Assembly (NCBI RefSeq): GCF_002934365.1 | Contig: NZ_PTIY01000019.1 | Span: 1 to 40,736, forward strand | DNA length: 40,736 bases | DNA from: Methylobacter tundripaludum | GTDB taxonomy: Bacteria; Pseudomonadota; Gammaproteobacteria; Methylococcales; Methylomonadaceae | Reading direction: 5' to 3' | Part shown: positions 7,725-18,500 of the stretch, in pieces | Layout of the letters: the number at the start of each line of letters is the position of its first letter | Position numbering within the stretch: position 1 is the first letter of the stretch | Notes under the pieces: generated by a model | What the model was told of the DNA's origin: nothing | The model's database searches: none | The model's input: only the letters and a program-made list of their open reading frames with translations | Translations under genes and position numbers: made by a program

Positions 7725-9020
7725 TTATAAATCGAGATACCCGGTCTCTTCGTGCAGAACGGTATCCAGACCCTGCACTTCCTCATCGGAAGTTACCCGC
7801 AGGCCTATCAATTTATCCAGGCATTTCAAAATCAGGTAACTGAATAATCCGCTCCAGGCCGCAGTAACGACTATTGCCAAGGCCTGAACGCCGACCTGGT
7901 CCATGATTGAAACGCCCTCGGCCAGACCAAGACCGCCCAAGCCGCTTGCCGCAAAAACGCCGGTCAATAATGAGCCGGTCACGCCGCCTACGCCGTGGAC
8001 GGAAAACACGTCCAGCGAATCATCGATTTTCAAGACGCGTTTTACATACTGGGTCGCGTAAAAACATACGGCGCCGGCGGTAATGCCGATCACCAAGGCT
8101 CCTGCGGGACCGACAAAGCCGGAAGCGGGCGTGATGGTGCCCAGTCCTGCGACCATGCCGGTCACAATGCCCAATACGCTGGGTTTGCTGAACCGTTTCC
8201 ATTCGATAAACATCCAGGTCAAAGCGCCGGAAGCCGCACCGATATGCGTCACCAGCATCGCCATCCCGGCGCGGCCGTCTGCGGTCAACGCGCTGCCCGC
8301 ATTAAATCCGAACCAACCGACCCACAACATGCCCGCGCCGGTAACCACCATGGTCATGTTATGCGGCGGCATGGCCGTGTTGGGGAAACCTCTTCTTTTG
8401 CCCAATACCAGCGCGGATACCAAAGCCGCAACACCGGCATTAACGTGAATGACGATACCGCCGGCAAAATCCATTGCACCCAAATCGGCCAACCAGCCGC
8501 CGCCCCACATCCAGTGACAGATCGGCAGATAAACCATGATTAACCATAAGCCGCTAAACCACAGCATCGCCGAGAACTTCATCCGCTCGGCGAAACCGCC
8601 AACGATCAGCGCTGGGGTGATAATCGCAAAGGTCATCTGAAACATGAAGAAAACTGTTTCGGGAATATCGCCTTTCAATGAGGCTACGGCTATGTCCGGC
8701 AGAAACGCTTTTGAAGCGCCGCCGATCAGCTTTTGCCAGTCTCCGCCGTCGGCGAATATAAAACTGTAAACCCCGGCCAGCCAAAGCATCGAAACCAGAC
8801 AGGCAATCGCAAAGCACTGCATTAATACCGACAGCACGTTTTTACTTCTAACCAATCCGGCATAAAACAGCGACAATCCCGGTAGGGTCATAAACAAAAC
8901 CAGAGCTGTCGATGTTAAAACCCAAGCCGTATTGGCCTGGTTTAATTGATCCGCAAAAGCCAGATCGGGTAACAGCATGAGGCCTAAAAACAGCCTTCTA
9001 TTTATTATTCTCAACAACAT
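7725..9020 (-). CDS. amtB: Ammonium transporter AmtB (second copy)
   Basis: This 431-residue Amt/Rh-family channel moves ammonium across the inner membrane. It has a probable N-terminal signal peptide (about 23 residues, ending LAFA), then eleven membrane segments starting at NTAWVLTSTALVLFMTLPGL. The Amt signature FAGGIVIHVNAGVAALVSAL and the pore histidine region FSVHGVGGVTGSL are both present. A ribosome binding site (AGGGA) precedes the ATG. Its glnK partner ends 29 bases upstream, the usual coupling by which GlnK blocks AmtB when nitrogen is plentiful. It differs clearly from the other AmtB here (431 against 465 residues, many substitutions), so the two pairs are not a recent duplication. 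Confidence 0.96.
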   Translation of the reverse strand: MLLRIINRRLFLGLMLLPDLAFADQLNQANTAWVLTSTALVLFMTLPGLSLFYAGLVRSKNVLSVLMQCFAIACLVSMLWLAGVYSFIFADGGDWQKLIGGASKAFLPDIAVASLKGDIPETVFFMFQMTFAIITPALIVGGFAERMKFSAMLWFSGLWLIMVYLPICHWMWGGGWLADLGAMDFAGGIVIHVNAGVAALVSALVLGKRRGFPNTAMPPHNMTMVVTGAGMLWVGWFGFNAGSALTADGRAGMAMLVTHIGAASGALTWMFIEWKRFSKPSVLGIVTGMVAGLGTITPASGFVGPAGALVIGITAGAVCFYATQYVKRVLKIDDSLDVFSVHGVGGVTGSLLTGVFAASGLGGLGLAEGVSIMDQVGVQALAIVVTAAWSGLFSYLILKCLDKLIGLRVTSDEEVQGLDTVLHEETGYLDL

Positions 9021-9049
9021 TTTTTTCCCTTGCGCCTTTTATAAGGCGT

Positions 9050-9400
<351 letters not shown>

Positions 9401-9525
9401 TTAGATAGCAAAAAGTATGGTAATCGGCTGCAATCATAGTGAATTATCAATCAACATACAATTGATAGACCGGATAAAAACGCCAACCTAACGTGTTTTT
9501 TCTATCCTACCGGCGTTTTTTAAAC

Positions 9526-9552
9526 GCAAAAACGGGCGCATTAAGCGCCCGT
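9526..9552 (-). terminator. Rho-independent terminator of amtB (first copy)
   Basis: ACGGGCGC (9532-9539) and GCGCCCGT (9545-9552) form a perfect 8-bp stem with a 5-base loop. It is followed on the minus strand by a T-run (9527-9531). It sits 45 bases past the first amtB and separates the two glnK-amtB pairs. Confidence 0.75.
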
Positions 9553-9596
9553 CTTTTCTCGAAAGACTTATTTTTTAAGTACAGCTCATCATTAAA

Positions 9597-10994
9597 CTAA
9601 AGGTGATACGCTGTTTCTCCATGCTCGGAAATATCAAGCCCTTCACGCTCAACTTCTTCGCTAACGCGAAGCCCGATCGACATATCCACGATCTTGTAAG
9701 CGATAAAGGATACTACCGCGGACCAGACGATACAGACGCCCACGCCCCAAGCCTGGCTCGTGATTTGACCGATCATGCTGTATTCGGCCACGCCGTTGGC
9801 AACATAATCCCAAACGCCGGTGCCGCCCAGTGCCGGACTGGCGACAATGCCGGTACCCAACGCACCGATAATGCCGCCGATACCGTGAACACCGAAAGCG
9901 TCCAGAGAGTCGTCATAACCCAGCGCGCTTTTCAGGCTGGTTACCGCCCAGAAACAAATTGCGCCGGCGACTAAGCCTAACAAAATAGCACCCATCGGGC
10001 CTGACCAGCCGCAAGCCGGCGTAATGGCGACAAGACCTGCAACCGCGCCGGAAGCTCCGCCCAACATGCTGGGTTTGCCGCGCAACAGCCATTCCGCCCC
10101 TACCCAGGCAAGAGTCGCGGCCGCGCTGGCCAGTAGCGTGTTTATGAAAACCAAGCCGGCAAGACCGTTGGCTTCCAGACCGGAACCAACGTTAAAGCCA
10201 AACCAGCCGATCCACAATAAAGAAGCGCCAATCATGGTCATGGTTACACTGTGCGGCGCCAACGATTCCTTTTTGTAACCGATGCGTTTGCCTATCATCA
10301 AACAACCTATCAATCCGGCGATACCGGCGTTGATATGCACGACCGTGCCGCCGGCGAAATCCAGCGCACCTTTTTGGAACAAAAATCCCGCCGTTGCGCC
10401 GGCCGCTTCAGCAGCCGCAGCGTCAGTATAAGCATCGGGACCGGTCCAATACCAAACCATATGCGCCATCGGCAGGTAGGAGAACGTGAACCAGATGAAC
10501 ATAAACAACAACACCGCCGAAAACTTAACCCGCTCGGCAAAAGCGCCAACGATCAGCGCCGGCGTAATGGCCGAGAACGTCAACTGGAACGCAACGTAAA
10601 TATACTCAGGGACATAGACGCCTTTACTGAAAGTCGCCGCAAGCGAATCCGGCGTTATGCCTTTAAGAAACATCTTGCTAAAGCCGCCAAAGAAGGCGGT
10701 ACCTTCGGTAAATGCGATGCTGTAACCGTAAATCGCCCACAAGATGGCCATCATCGAGAAGATTACAAACACTTGCATCAACATGGACAGCATGTTCTTG
10801 GCCCGCACCATGCCGCCGTAGAACAGTGCCAAGCCAGGTATGACCATCAGAGTAACCAGCACGGTCGCGACGATCATCCACGCCGTATCGCCTTTATTGG
10901 CGGCAGGTGGAACCGGAACAGCAGCATCGGCAAAAGAAAATCCTGCATAACCGAGCAAAGCAAACAGGATGAAGGTAGTTAAAAGTTGTTTCAT
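9597..10994 (-). CDS. amtB: Ammonium transporter AmtB (first copy)
   Basis: This 465-residue ammonium channel has a signal peptide (MKQLLTTFILFALLGYAGFSFA) and then the eleven-helix Amt core: DTAWMIVATVLVTLMVIPGL, the signature DFAGGTVVHINAGIAGLIG, and the pore segment FGVHGIGGIIGALGTG. A longer loop around residues 180-205, rich in Ala and Asp, accounts for the extra length compared with the second copy. The ribosome binding site AGGGGGAA precedes the ATG. It follows glnK by 14 bases and is probably transcribed from the sigma-54 promoter at 11389-11403. Confidence 0.97.
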   Translation of the reverse strand: MKQLLTTFILFALLGYAGFSFADAAVPVPPAANKGDTAWMIVATVLVTLMVIPGLALFYGGMVRAKNMLSMLMQVFVIFSMMAILWAIYGYSIAFTEGTAFFGGFSKMFLKGITPDSLAATFSKGVYVPEYIYVAFQLTFSAITPALIVGAFAERVKFSAVLLFMFIWFTFSYLPMAHMVWYWTGPDAYTDAAAAEAAGATAGFLFQKGALDFAGGTVVHINAGIAGLIGCLMIGKRIGYKKESLAPHSVTMTMIGASLLWIGWFGFNVGSGLEANGLAGLVFINTLLASAAATLAWVGAEWLLRGKPSMLGGASGAVAGLVAITPACGWSGPMGAILLGLVAGAICFWAVTSLKSALGYDDSLDAFGVHGIGGIIGALGTGIVASPALGGTGVWDYVANGVAEYSMIGQITSQAWGVGVCIVWSAVVSFIAYKIVDMSIGLRVSEEVEREGLDISEHGETAYHL

Positions 10995-11008
10995 AGTTCC
11001 CCCTAATA

Positions 11009-11362
<354 letters not shown>

Positions 11363-11388
11363 TTAAGTTACTTGTCGATTTTTATAAA

Positions 11389-11403
11389 GCATAGACTGTG
11401 CCA
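11389..11403 (-). promoter_or_regulatory. Sigma-54 promoter of glnK-amtB
   Basis: On the minus strand TGGCACAGTCTATGC gives the -24 element TGGCAC, five spacer bases and the -12 element ATGC, with GG and GC exactly 10 bases apart. The predicted transcript start, at about 11377, leaves a 30-base leader to the glnK ATG. Confidence 0.8.
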
Positions 11404-11467
11404 AGCCTGAGCTGCCGGAAATAGCCTTGCCTGCATGGCCCACACTCGCGTTATTCAAGCCAAATAC

Positions 11468-11482
11468 GCACCATAATGGCTC
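11468..11482. promoter_or_regulatory. Probable NtrC binding site
   Basis: GCACCATAATGGCTC matches the NtrC palindrome GCACCA-N3-TGGTGC in one full half and part of the other. It lies 65 bases upstream of the -24 element of the glnK promoter, a normal position for a sigma-54 activator. Confidence 0.5.
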
Positions 11483-11539
11483 TTGGAATAATTTCTTGAA
11501 CCGAAGTAGTGCGCGCAGATTTAATTTTTAATCGATACT

Positions 11540-12060
11540 ATATATAAGGTATGACCGCCTCTCTCTTCGGCCGCCGCTTTAGTCCTCCGACAGGCTCAGC
11601 ACGAAACGTTAAAGTATTGATTACGCTCGCGGCGAGCTCTTCGGCTTCGCCTCCCGGTGATCCTTGCCGAACCCATCAACGAAAGCGATTTGTTCCGCGC
11701 CCCGTTGACCTGAGAACGCCCTCTTTAGAGAAACCGCGTCAATAAAAAACAACACCTTCAAATTGCCCAAATATGAGCAGCTGAAATCAATCCGGCAAAC
11801 ATGGCTTTTTAAATTCTACTTTGTCATATTTAATGAACACACATATCCAGGATCGTCATTCCGGCAGGGATTCATGTCAGGCTATCCTGCCTGACACCCT
11901 TCGGGTTAATGCAAATCCGTTCCAGACGGATTTGTGCCGGAATCCAGGCTCCATGGATGAATTCAAGCTTCCCATCCATACCATTGGATACCCATTGCCC
12001 GGCGGGCATGACGAGCTTGCGTATAATCTAACAACGTAGAATTAAGCCGGCTTTAATAGC
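11540..12060. repeat. Repeat-rich intergenic stretch
   Basis: The gap between glnK and the porin gene has no credible gene. At about 11580-11610 it holds the widespread CCGACAGGCTCAGCACGAA repeat. From 11855 to 12013 there is an imperfect palindromic element that starts CGTCATTCCGGCAGGGAT and ends GGCGGGCATGACG. Nested hairpins inside it include GTCAGGC/GCCTGAC (11876-11895), AAATCCGT/ACGGATTT (11912-11932) and ATTCCGGCA/TGCCGGAAT. These look like dispersed bacterial repeats rather than regulatory sites. Confidence 0.5.
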
Positions 12061-12094
12061 GTTACCGTAGCTTATCGTCGCCTGTGCGGACAAA

Positions 12095-12121
12095 AAAAAT
12101 GCGCCCTAATGGCGCATTTTT
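12095..12121 (-). terminator. Terminator of the porin gene
   Basis: AATGCGCC and GGCGCATT form a perfect 8-bp stem with loop CTAAT, flanked by A and T runs that extend the pairing and give a T-run on either strand. It lies 37 bases past the stop codon of the porin gene. Confidence 0.75.
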
Positions 12122-12157
12122 ATCGTTTCGAGCAACATCCCTGTTGCGCGGATTGAT

Positions 12158-13519
12158 TTAAAAGTTGACTACAAAATCGCTGGAGAACAGGAACTGATCT
12201 TCTTTGTTATTACCGAATGGGCGGTAGCCACCTGTGGCTGTCGTACCATCGACCCAGTCATAGCGGACGTTCGGCCGAACATTCAGCCATTTCACCGGCT
12301 TCCAGTTGATACCCGCAGTAATCGCGTAATAGCTGGCGGCGTTACAGGTGCTGTTATTCGCAGCCCCTCCAATCGCATGACTATTGCCGGAATTATCGGT
12401 CGCAGCGGCTACACGTCCCGGAGAACAAACCCTGAAACCGTTTTGATCGCGGAACCACTCACCACGCAAACCCGCTGTCAGATTATCCTTAACGTCATAG
12501 GTCAAATGCGTGTTAAGGCCATACCATTCGGTATCCGTAGAAACGCCACCCAATAAGATGCCATTGGCGAAACCGTGGTCATGTTGCATCATCAAATGTG
12601 TTTTGTCGGTAATGTTGTGTTTCAACACCACGCTGTATAAAGCCCAGGCCTGACTGCTGTGTTCAGAGGTACCGCTGAACGTGCTGCTGACATTGGCCGA
12701 CGTACCTTTGTCATCGCTGGTCCAGGTGACGCCGCCGAGGCCGCCCCAGTTACCGAGTTGTTTGTCCCAGCCGCCATCCCAGCCGCCGGTCGCGCTGCCG
12801 GTGACGGCGCCGCCCATGACAGCCCAGTTTTTATCGACTGTGTAATTGCCCATCACGCCGGTATGGGTAAACGGTTCGCCATACTGCATGGTGTAGGCAT
12901 GGGTGTAGAAAAAGTTATCGGGCGCAGGAACCGTCTCGTAACCGATCGGCGTATAAAAATGACCGGCCTTGATGTTCAAGCCGTTACCGATAGGCGCATA
13001 AGCTTCGGCATAAGCTTGCGGAAGCGCAATATCGTAAAAACGATTGTCATTGCTACCGAGAAAGTTAAGATCCCATGTGCTTCTATTCATAGGTACCCCG
13101 GAATTCACATCAAATGAAGGCACACCGTAGGCTTGAGTGAAAATAGAATCCGTTCCGAACATCGCATCGAAACGTCCGCCGAAATCCCAAGCATCGCCTT
13201 CTGTAGCCACAGCCCGTTGCACGAACAAATTCAACTGATTCAACTGCACTTCGCCGGCACGGTCGCCAAATGTCACCGGGCCGTTGAAATTATTGTCAGG
13301 ATTCGCCGCATTATAAGTAATACCGGCATTGGCCCAACCGCCGACTTTCAGCCCCCATTTTTTCATGAACTGGCTTTCATTGGGATCGCCTACGGTTTCC
13401 AATAGAGTAGTTGCTTCTGTCAGACTCTTCGCCTCTGCCGCCCCCATCGCGGAAATTAACGCCAAACCCAGCGCTAACGGCTTCAGCCCAAAACAATCAG
13501 GGGTAAAATGGTTCTTCAT
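12158..13519 (-). CDS. Outer-membrane beta-barrel porin (OmpL/BBP2-like)
   Basis: This 453-residue protein begins with a long signal peptide containing LKPLALGLALISAMGAAEA. The barrel body alternates aromatic and polar strands and ends in DQFLFSSDFVVNF, with a C-terminal Phe as in outer-membrane proteins. The pattern (GGWANAGITYNAANPDNNFN, then TEWYGLNTHLTYDVKDNLTA) fits the putative porin-2 (BBP2) family. The start is set by CGAGGAG seven bases ahead of the ATG; a frame extension to 13570 lacks such a site. The gene is divergent from glnA, so the porin may take part in uptake of a nitrogen compound. That is only suggested by position. Confidence 0.85.
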   Translation of the reverse strand: MKNHFTPDCFGLKPLALGLALISAMGAAEAKSLTEATTLLETVGDPNESQFMKKWGLKVGGWANAGITYNAANPDNNFNGPVTFGDRAGEVQLNQLNLFVQRAVATEGDAWDFGGRFDAMFGTDSIFTQAYGVPSFDVNSGVPMNRSTWDLNFLGSNDNRFYDIALPQAYAEAYAPIGNGLNIKAGHFYTPIGYETVPAPDNFFYTHAYTMQYGEPFTHTGVMGNYTVDKNWAVMGGAVTGSATGGWDGGWDKQLGNWGGLGGVTWTSDDKGTSANVSSTFSGTSEHSSQAWALYSVVLKHNITDKTHLMMQHDHGFANGILLGGVSTDTEWYGLNTHLTYDVKDNLTAGLRGEWFRDQNGFRVCSPGRVAAATDNSGNSHAIGGAANNSTCNAASYYAITAGINWKPVKWLNVRPNVRYDWVDGTTATGGYRPFGNNKEDQFLFSSDFVVNF

Positions 13520-13788
13520 AAATAACTCCTCGTTGATTACATTCAATGCACAATATTCGATACTCGACAAAATATTAGCAAAGATGATGCCAGTTGTATT
13601 TATGCCAATATTATTGGCTTTAACGCAACAAGCCGTGAATGAATTGCACGATTACCGGTCAAACCCGCCCAATCATGCACCATAAAAGAGCAAAAAATTG
13701 CACCCAGTATACTAATAAGATCGCCGCGTCTTGTCGGCTATTTTTTTAGTGGCTAATCCAACAAAAAAAATGGTATCGTTACTCCCGC

Positions 13789-13816
13789 TTGGTATAAAAC
13801 CCAGATTCCATATAAC
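13789..13816 (+). promoter_or_regulatory. Possible sigma-70 promoter of glnA
   Basis: TTGGTA (13789-13794) and TATAAC (13811-13816) lie 16 bases apart, about 25 bases ahead of the glnA start codon. The rest of the 13520-13840 gap is AT-rich with NtrC-like half sites (GCACCATAA near 13676, GCACCCAG near 13700), but no sigma-54 promoter with correct GG-N10-GC spacing is present. Confidence 0.35.
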
Positions 13817-13840
13817 CTATATCTCCAGGAGACAACATAA

Positions 13841-15250
13841 ATGTCTGCAGCAAAAGTACTTAAATTGATCAAAGAAAACGACGTCAAATTCGTCGATTTT
13901 CGTTTTTGTGACACCCGTGGAAAAGAACAACATGTAACATTCCCTGCTCATACTATCGATGAAGATACCTTTGAAGAAGGCAACATGTTTGACGGCTCTT
14001 CAGTTGCAGGCTGGAAACACATCAACGAATCGGACATGATCTTAATGCCTGATCCATCCACAGCGGTTATGGATCCATTCTTTGATGACAACACATTGAT
14101 CTTGCGTTGCGACATCATTGAACCCAAAAACATGCAAGGTTACGAACGCGACCCACGCTCTATCGCCAAACGCGCAGAAGCTTACCTGAAATCAACCGGC
14201 ATTGCAGACACAGCGTTTTTCGGCCCTGAAAACGAATTTTTTATCTTTGACGATGTCCGTTGGGGCACCGATATGAGCGGCTCTTTCTACAAAGTCGATT
14301 CAGAAGAAGCGGGCTGGAACTCAGAAAAAGTTTATCCAGACGGCAACACCGGCCACCGTCCCGGCGTTAAAGGCGGCTATTTCCCCGTGCCTCCTGTCGA
14401 TTCTTTCCAAGACATGCGTTCTGCAATGTGCTTGACGCTGGAAGAAATGGGCCAAACGACCGAAGTTCACCATCACGAAGTAGCGACCGCCGGTCAGTGC
14501 GAAATCGGCGTGAAGTTCAACACACTGGTCAAAAAAGCCGACGAAGTTCTGGAATTGAAATATGTCGTCGCCAACATTGCACACGCCTACGGCAAAACAG
14601 CCACTTTCATGCCTAAACCACTGGTTGGCGACAACGGCAGCGGCATGCACGTACACCAATCTTTAGCTAAAGACGGCGTTAACCTGTTCACTGGCGATTT
14701 GTACGGCGGCCTGTCTGAAACCGCTCTGTTCTACATCGGCGGCATCATCAAACACGCTAAGGCATTGAACGCTTTCACCAACTCATCAACCAACAGCTAC
14801 AAACGTCTGGTTCCCGGTTTTGAAGCGCCTGTTATGCTGGCTTACTCCGCACGCAACCGTTCGGCTTCCATCCGTATTCCTTTTGTCAACAACCCAAAAG
14901 GCCGTCGTATCGAAGTTCGTTTCCCTGACTCGACTGCAAACCCTTATCTGGCGTTCTCAGCCATGATGATGGCCGGCTTGGACGGTATTCAAAACAAAAT
15001 CCATCCTGGCGATGCAATGGATAAAGATTTGTACGACTTGCCTGCCGAAGAAGCGAACAACATCCCGCAAGTTTGCCACTCGTTCGACCAAGCATTGGAC
15101 GCTCTGGACAAAGACCGTGAATTCTTGACTCGCGGCGGTGTTTTCACTGACGACGCTATTGACGGCTTTATTGCGCTGAAAATGGAAGAAGTGACCCGTG
15201 TTCGCATGAGCACACATCCTGCTGAATACGATATGTACTACAGCTTGTAA
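13841..15250 (+). CDS. glnA: Glutamine synthetase type I (GSI-beta)
   Basis: This 469-residue enzyme makes glutamine from glutamate, ammonia and ATP, the main ammonium assimilation step. Its length equals that of the E. coli enzyme. The N-terminal beta-grasp domain holds [17 protein letters not shown]. The catalytic domain has [10 protein letters not shown], the [13 protein letters not shown] region, [11 protein letters not shown] and NRSASIRIP. The adenylylation tyrosine lies in [11 protein letters not shown], so GlnE control is expected. AGGAG precedes the ATG. A terminator follows the gene, so it is transcribed alone, without ntrBC next to it. It is divergent from the porin and next to two glnK-amtB pairs. 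Confidence 0.98.
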   Translation: MSAAKVLKLIKENDVKFVDFRFCDTRGKEQHVTFPAHTIDEDTFEEGNMFDGSSVAGWKHINESDMILMPDPSTAVMDPFFDDNTLILRCDIIEPKNMQGYERDPRSIAKRAEAYLKSTGIADTAFFGPENEFFIFDDVRWGTDMSGSFYKVDSEEAGWNSEKVYPDGNTGHRPGVKGGYFPVPPVDSFQDMRSAMCLTLEEMGQTTEVHHHEVATAGQCEIGVKFNTLVKKADEVLELKYVVANIAHAYGKTATFMPKPLVGDNGSGMHVHQSLAKDGVNLFTGDLYGGLSETALFYIGGIIKHAKALNAFTNSSTNSYKRLVPGFEAPVMLAYSARNRSASIRIPFVNNPKGRRIEVRFPDSTANPYLAFSAMMMAGLDGIQNKIHPGDAMDKDLYDLPAEEANNIPQVCHSFDQALDALDKDREFLTRGGVFTDDAIDGFIALKMEEVTRVRMSTHPAEYDMYYSL

Positions 15251-15296
15251 AAAGAGACGGGACGATACACGTCGTCCGCCCCTGCTGCAATACAGA

Positions 15297-15320
15297 ACGC
15301 CCCTTAATGGGGCGTTTTTT
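15297..15320 (+). terminator. Terminator of glnA
   Basis: ACGCCCC and GGGGCGT form a 7-bp perfect stem with a 5-base loop followed by six T. A weaker hairpin (GGACGA/TCGTCC) lies just upstream at about 15260-15277. The rest of the gap up to 15554 shows nothing I can name. Confidence 0.85.
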
Positions 15321-15554
15321 ATGCCTGAAATTGACCGCTGAAGCCGCATTAGACGGCAAAATTTCCGTCATTAGCCGGCTCTCATCCGTTTCGATCACAA
15401 ACAGCGGACCAACCAGCCCCACGATTGCGCAATTACAAAAGAAATTGACTTGAGCGCCTGCTATGGAACAATGAAATCACCTTCCTTGATCCAATTCCGG
15501 TTTCACAAGCTACCCGCCAAGAGACTGGAGATACTTGCTATCGGTCTAGTCTCT

Positions 15555-18500
15555 ATGACTCAACAATCTTTAGCCGAATTACGAAAAGCCGTTAACCGGG
15601 CTTATCTGGCCGATCAGAAACAGCTCATCCCTGAGTTATCAGCTGCACTGGACGGTTACGATCCAACGCCTATCGGCGACTGCGCAGAAACGCTGGTCAC
15701 CGCAGTCAGGAAAAACCAACATCGGCAGACCGCGATTGAAGCCTTCCTTCAGGAATACCGGCTTAATTCTGATGAGGGCGTTGTTTTAATGGGGATTGCC
15801 GAAGCCTTGCTGCGCATTCCCGACAGCCGCACCCAAGACCTGTTTTTACAGGAAAAACTGACCGCCGCAGACTGGCAAAGCCACATACAGCATAGCTGCT
15901 CCCCGCTGGTCAATTTAGCCACCAAAGCGCTGCTGTTTGCCGGGGACCTGGAGGCTGCGCATCATGGGCCGCAAGTCTTCGAACAACTGTTGTCCCGCAT
16001 CGGAGCGCCATTGATACGCACCGCAATAAAGCAGGCCACGCAGCATCTGGCGTTGCAGTTCGTGTTTGCGGAATCCGTACAGAATGCCATTCGCCGCAGC
16101 GGACAGGACCCCGTGTTTCGCTACTCTTTCGATAGGCTCGGGGAAGCGGCGTTGACGCAGGCCGATGCCGAACATTATCTCAAGGCGTATCGCTCGGCTA
16201 TTAATGCGCTGGCTGGACATGCAATCTCTGCCGATATTCACGCCAATCCGGGCATATCGATTAAATTATCGGCGCTATGCCCCCGTTACGAACCCTTGCA
16301 GCATATCCGTGCGGTCAAGGAATTGAGCGACAGACTGCTGGCGCTGGCGCAGACAGCCCGCGAGGCCAATATTGCGATCACGGTCGATGCGGAAGAGTCC
16401 GAACGCCTGGACATGTCGCTCGATATTTTTGCCGCGGTTTTTAACCATCCCGATTTAAATGGTTGGCCGGGACTGGGTTTGGCCGTGCAGGCCTATCAAA
16501 AAAGAGCGCTGCCGGTGCTCCTCTGGCTGGCCGGATTAGCCGAATACCGACATAAGAAGATCCCGTTGCGCCTGGTCAAAGGCGCTTACTGGGACAGCGA
16601 AATAAAACGGGCGCAGGAAAACGGCCTGAGCGATTACCCGGTATTCACCCATAAGTCGGCGACCGACTTGTCTTATCTGGCTTGTGCTCAGTTTATTCTA
16701 TCCAAACCGGATGCATTTTATCCCCAGTTCGCCAGCCATAATGCGCATACCGTCGCAGCTGTCCATCAATTCGGCCGGCAACATCCGGGTTATGAATTCC
16801 AGCGTTTGCACGGCATGGGCGAGCCGCTGTACCGGGAAATCATCGAAATCCAAAACTGGCGAATTCCGTGCCGCGTTTATGCGCCGATCGGCGATTATCA
16901 TCAGCTGCTGCCTTATCTGGTCAGGCGCTTGCTGGAAAACGGCGCCAATACATCGTTCATCAATCAGATCAGTCATCCCGATATAAGCGTCGCCGACCTG
17001 GTTCGCGATCCGGTGGCGGCGGCAACATCGTCTACGCAATCGTCAATCGCATTGCCCCGCAATTTGTTCGGCGAGCGGCTTAATTCTTCCGGCTTAAATT
17101 TGGCCGACCCCGAGCAGCTGGAATCGTTGCAGCAAGATCTGGATGCATTGGCGGCCAAACACTGGACCGCAATGCCGCTAATAAACGGCAGTCCGTGTTC
17201 CGGTAAGGAGCGCCTGATCGTTAATCCCTACGATAACCGATTAATTGTCGGATCTGTGATTTTCGCGGAACCGGAAGTTATTGAAGAGGCGCTAAGCGGC
17301 GCGTCCGAGGCATTTGCCGACTGGCGGCTTTGCCCTGTTGCAAAACGCGCCGGGTGTTTGAAGCAGGCCGCCGACCTTCTGGAAGAACATCGTCTGGAAC
17401 TGGTGTCTTTGTGTGTACGGGAAGGAGGACGCACGATTAAAGACGCGTTGGCGGAAGTCAGGGAGGCCGTCGATTTTTGCCGCTATTACGCCCAGTCCGC
17501 GTTGGACTTGTTCGGCGAACCGATCCGACTGCCCGGCCCTACCGGCGAGGAAAACCTGCTCTATCATTACGGCCGCGGCGTCTATGTCTGCATCAGCCCG
17601 TGGAATTTCCCGATCGCGATTTTTATCGGCCAGATAGCCGCGGCGCTTGCCGCCGGTAATACCGTTATCGCCAAACCGGCCAGCCAAACCGCATTGACCG
17701 CGATGCGCTGTATCCGGTTATTGCATCAGGCCGGTATACCCGAATCGGTGTTGCAGTTTATGCCGGTGAGCGGCAGCGTATTTGGACAGCACCTGCTTCC
17801 CGATCCCCGAGTTGCCGGTGTTGTGTTCACCGGCTCCACCGCGACGGCGCAGTCCATTAACCTGCAATTGGCCCGGCACCATCAGACTATTGTGCCGCTG
17901 ATTGCCGAAACCGGCGGACAGAATGCGATGATTGCCGACAGCTCGGCGTTGCTTGAGCAGCTTGTGCAGGATGCCGTCACCTCGGCTTTCAACAGCGCCG
18001 GACAGCGTTGTTCGGCGTTGCGGGTTTTATTCGTGCAGGAGGACATAGCCGATAAAACCATCGCGATGCTGATCGGCGCGATGCAGGAATTAAATGTCGG
18101 CAACCCCGGCGTCTATCAAACCGACATCGGCCCGATCATCGACCATGCCGCACTATCGCCATTGGCCGCGCATCTGGAAGCCATGCAAAACCAGGCGCAA
18201 CCGCTTTACCAGCTGCCGCTGTCGGATGGTTTGGAACATGGCGGCTTTTTCCCGCCCAGCCTGATAGAACTTCGGTCGTTATCGCAATTAAACCGGGAAG
18301 TATTCGGGCCGGTGTTGCACCTGATCCGCTACCGCGAATCGGAACTCGACCAAGTCATCAGCGCAATCAATGCGACCGGCTACGGATTGACGCTGGGCAT
18401 ACACAGCAGGATAGGCACCTTCGTCAATACCATCCGGCAGAACGTAAAAGTCGGCAATATCTATGTCAACCGGAATATGATCGGCGCGGTGGTCGGCGTA

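Noticed and set aside
10251-10982. 243-codon + strand frame opposite amtB
   Set aside because: It is the antisense shadow of a well-conserved transporter, with His/Arg/Gln-rich composition and no family match.
13660-13790. NtrC sites and a sigma-54 promoter for glnA
   Set aside because: Only half sites are seen (GCACCATAA, GCACCCAG), and no GG-N10-GC pair has correct spacing.
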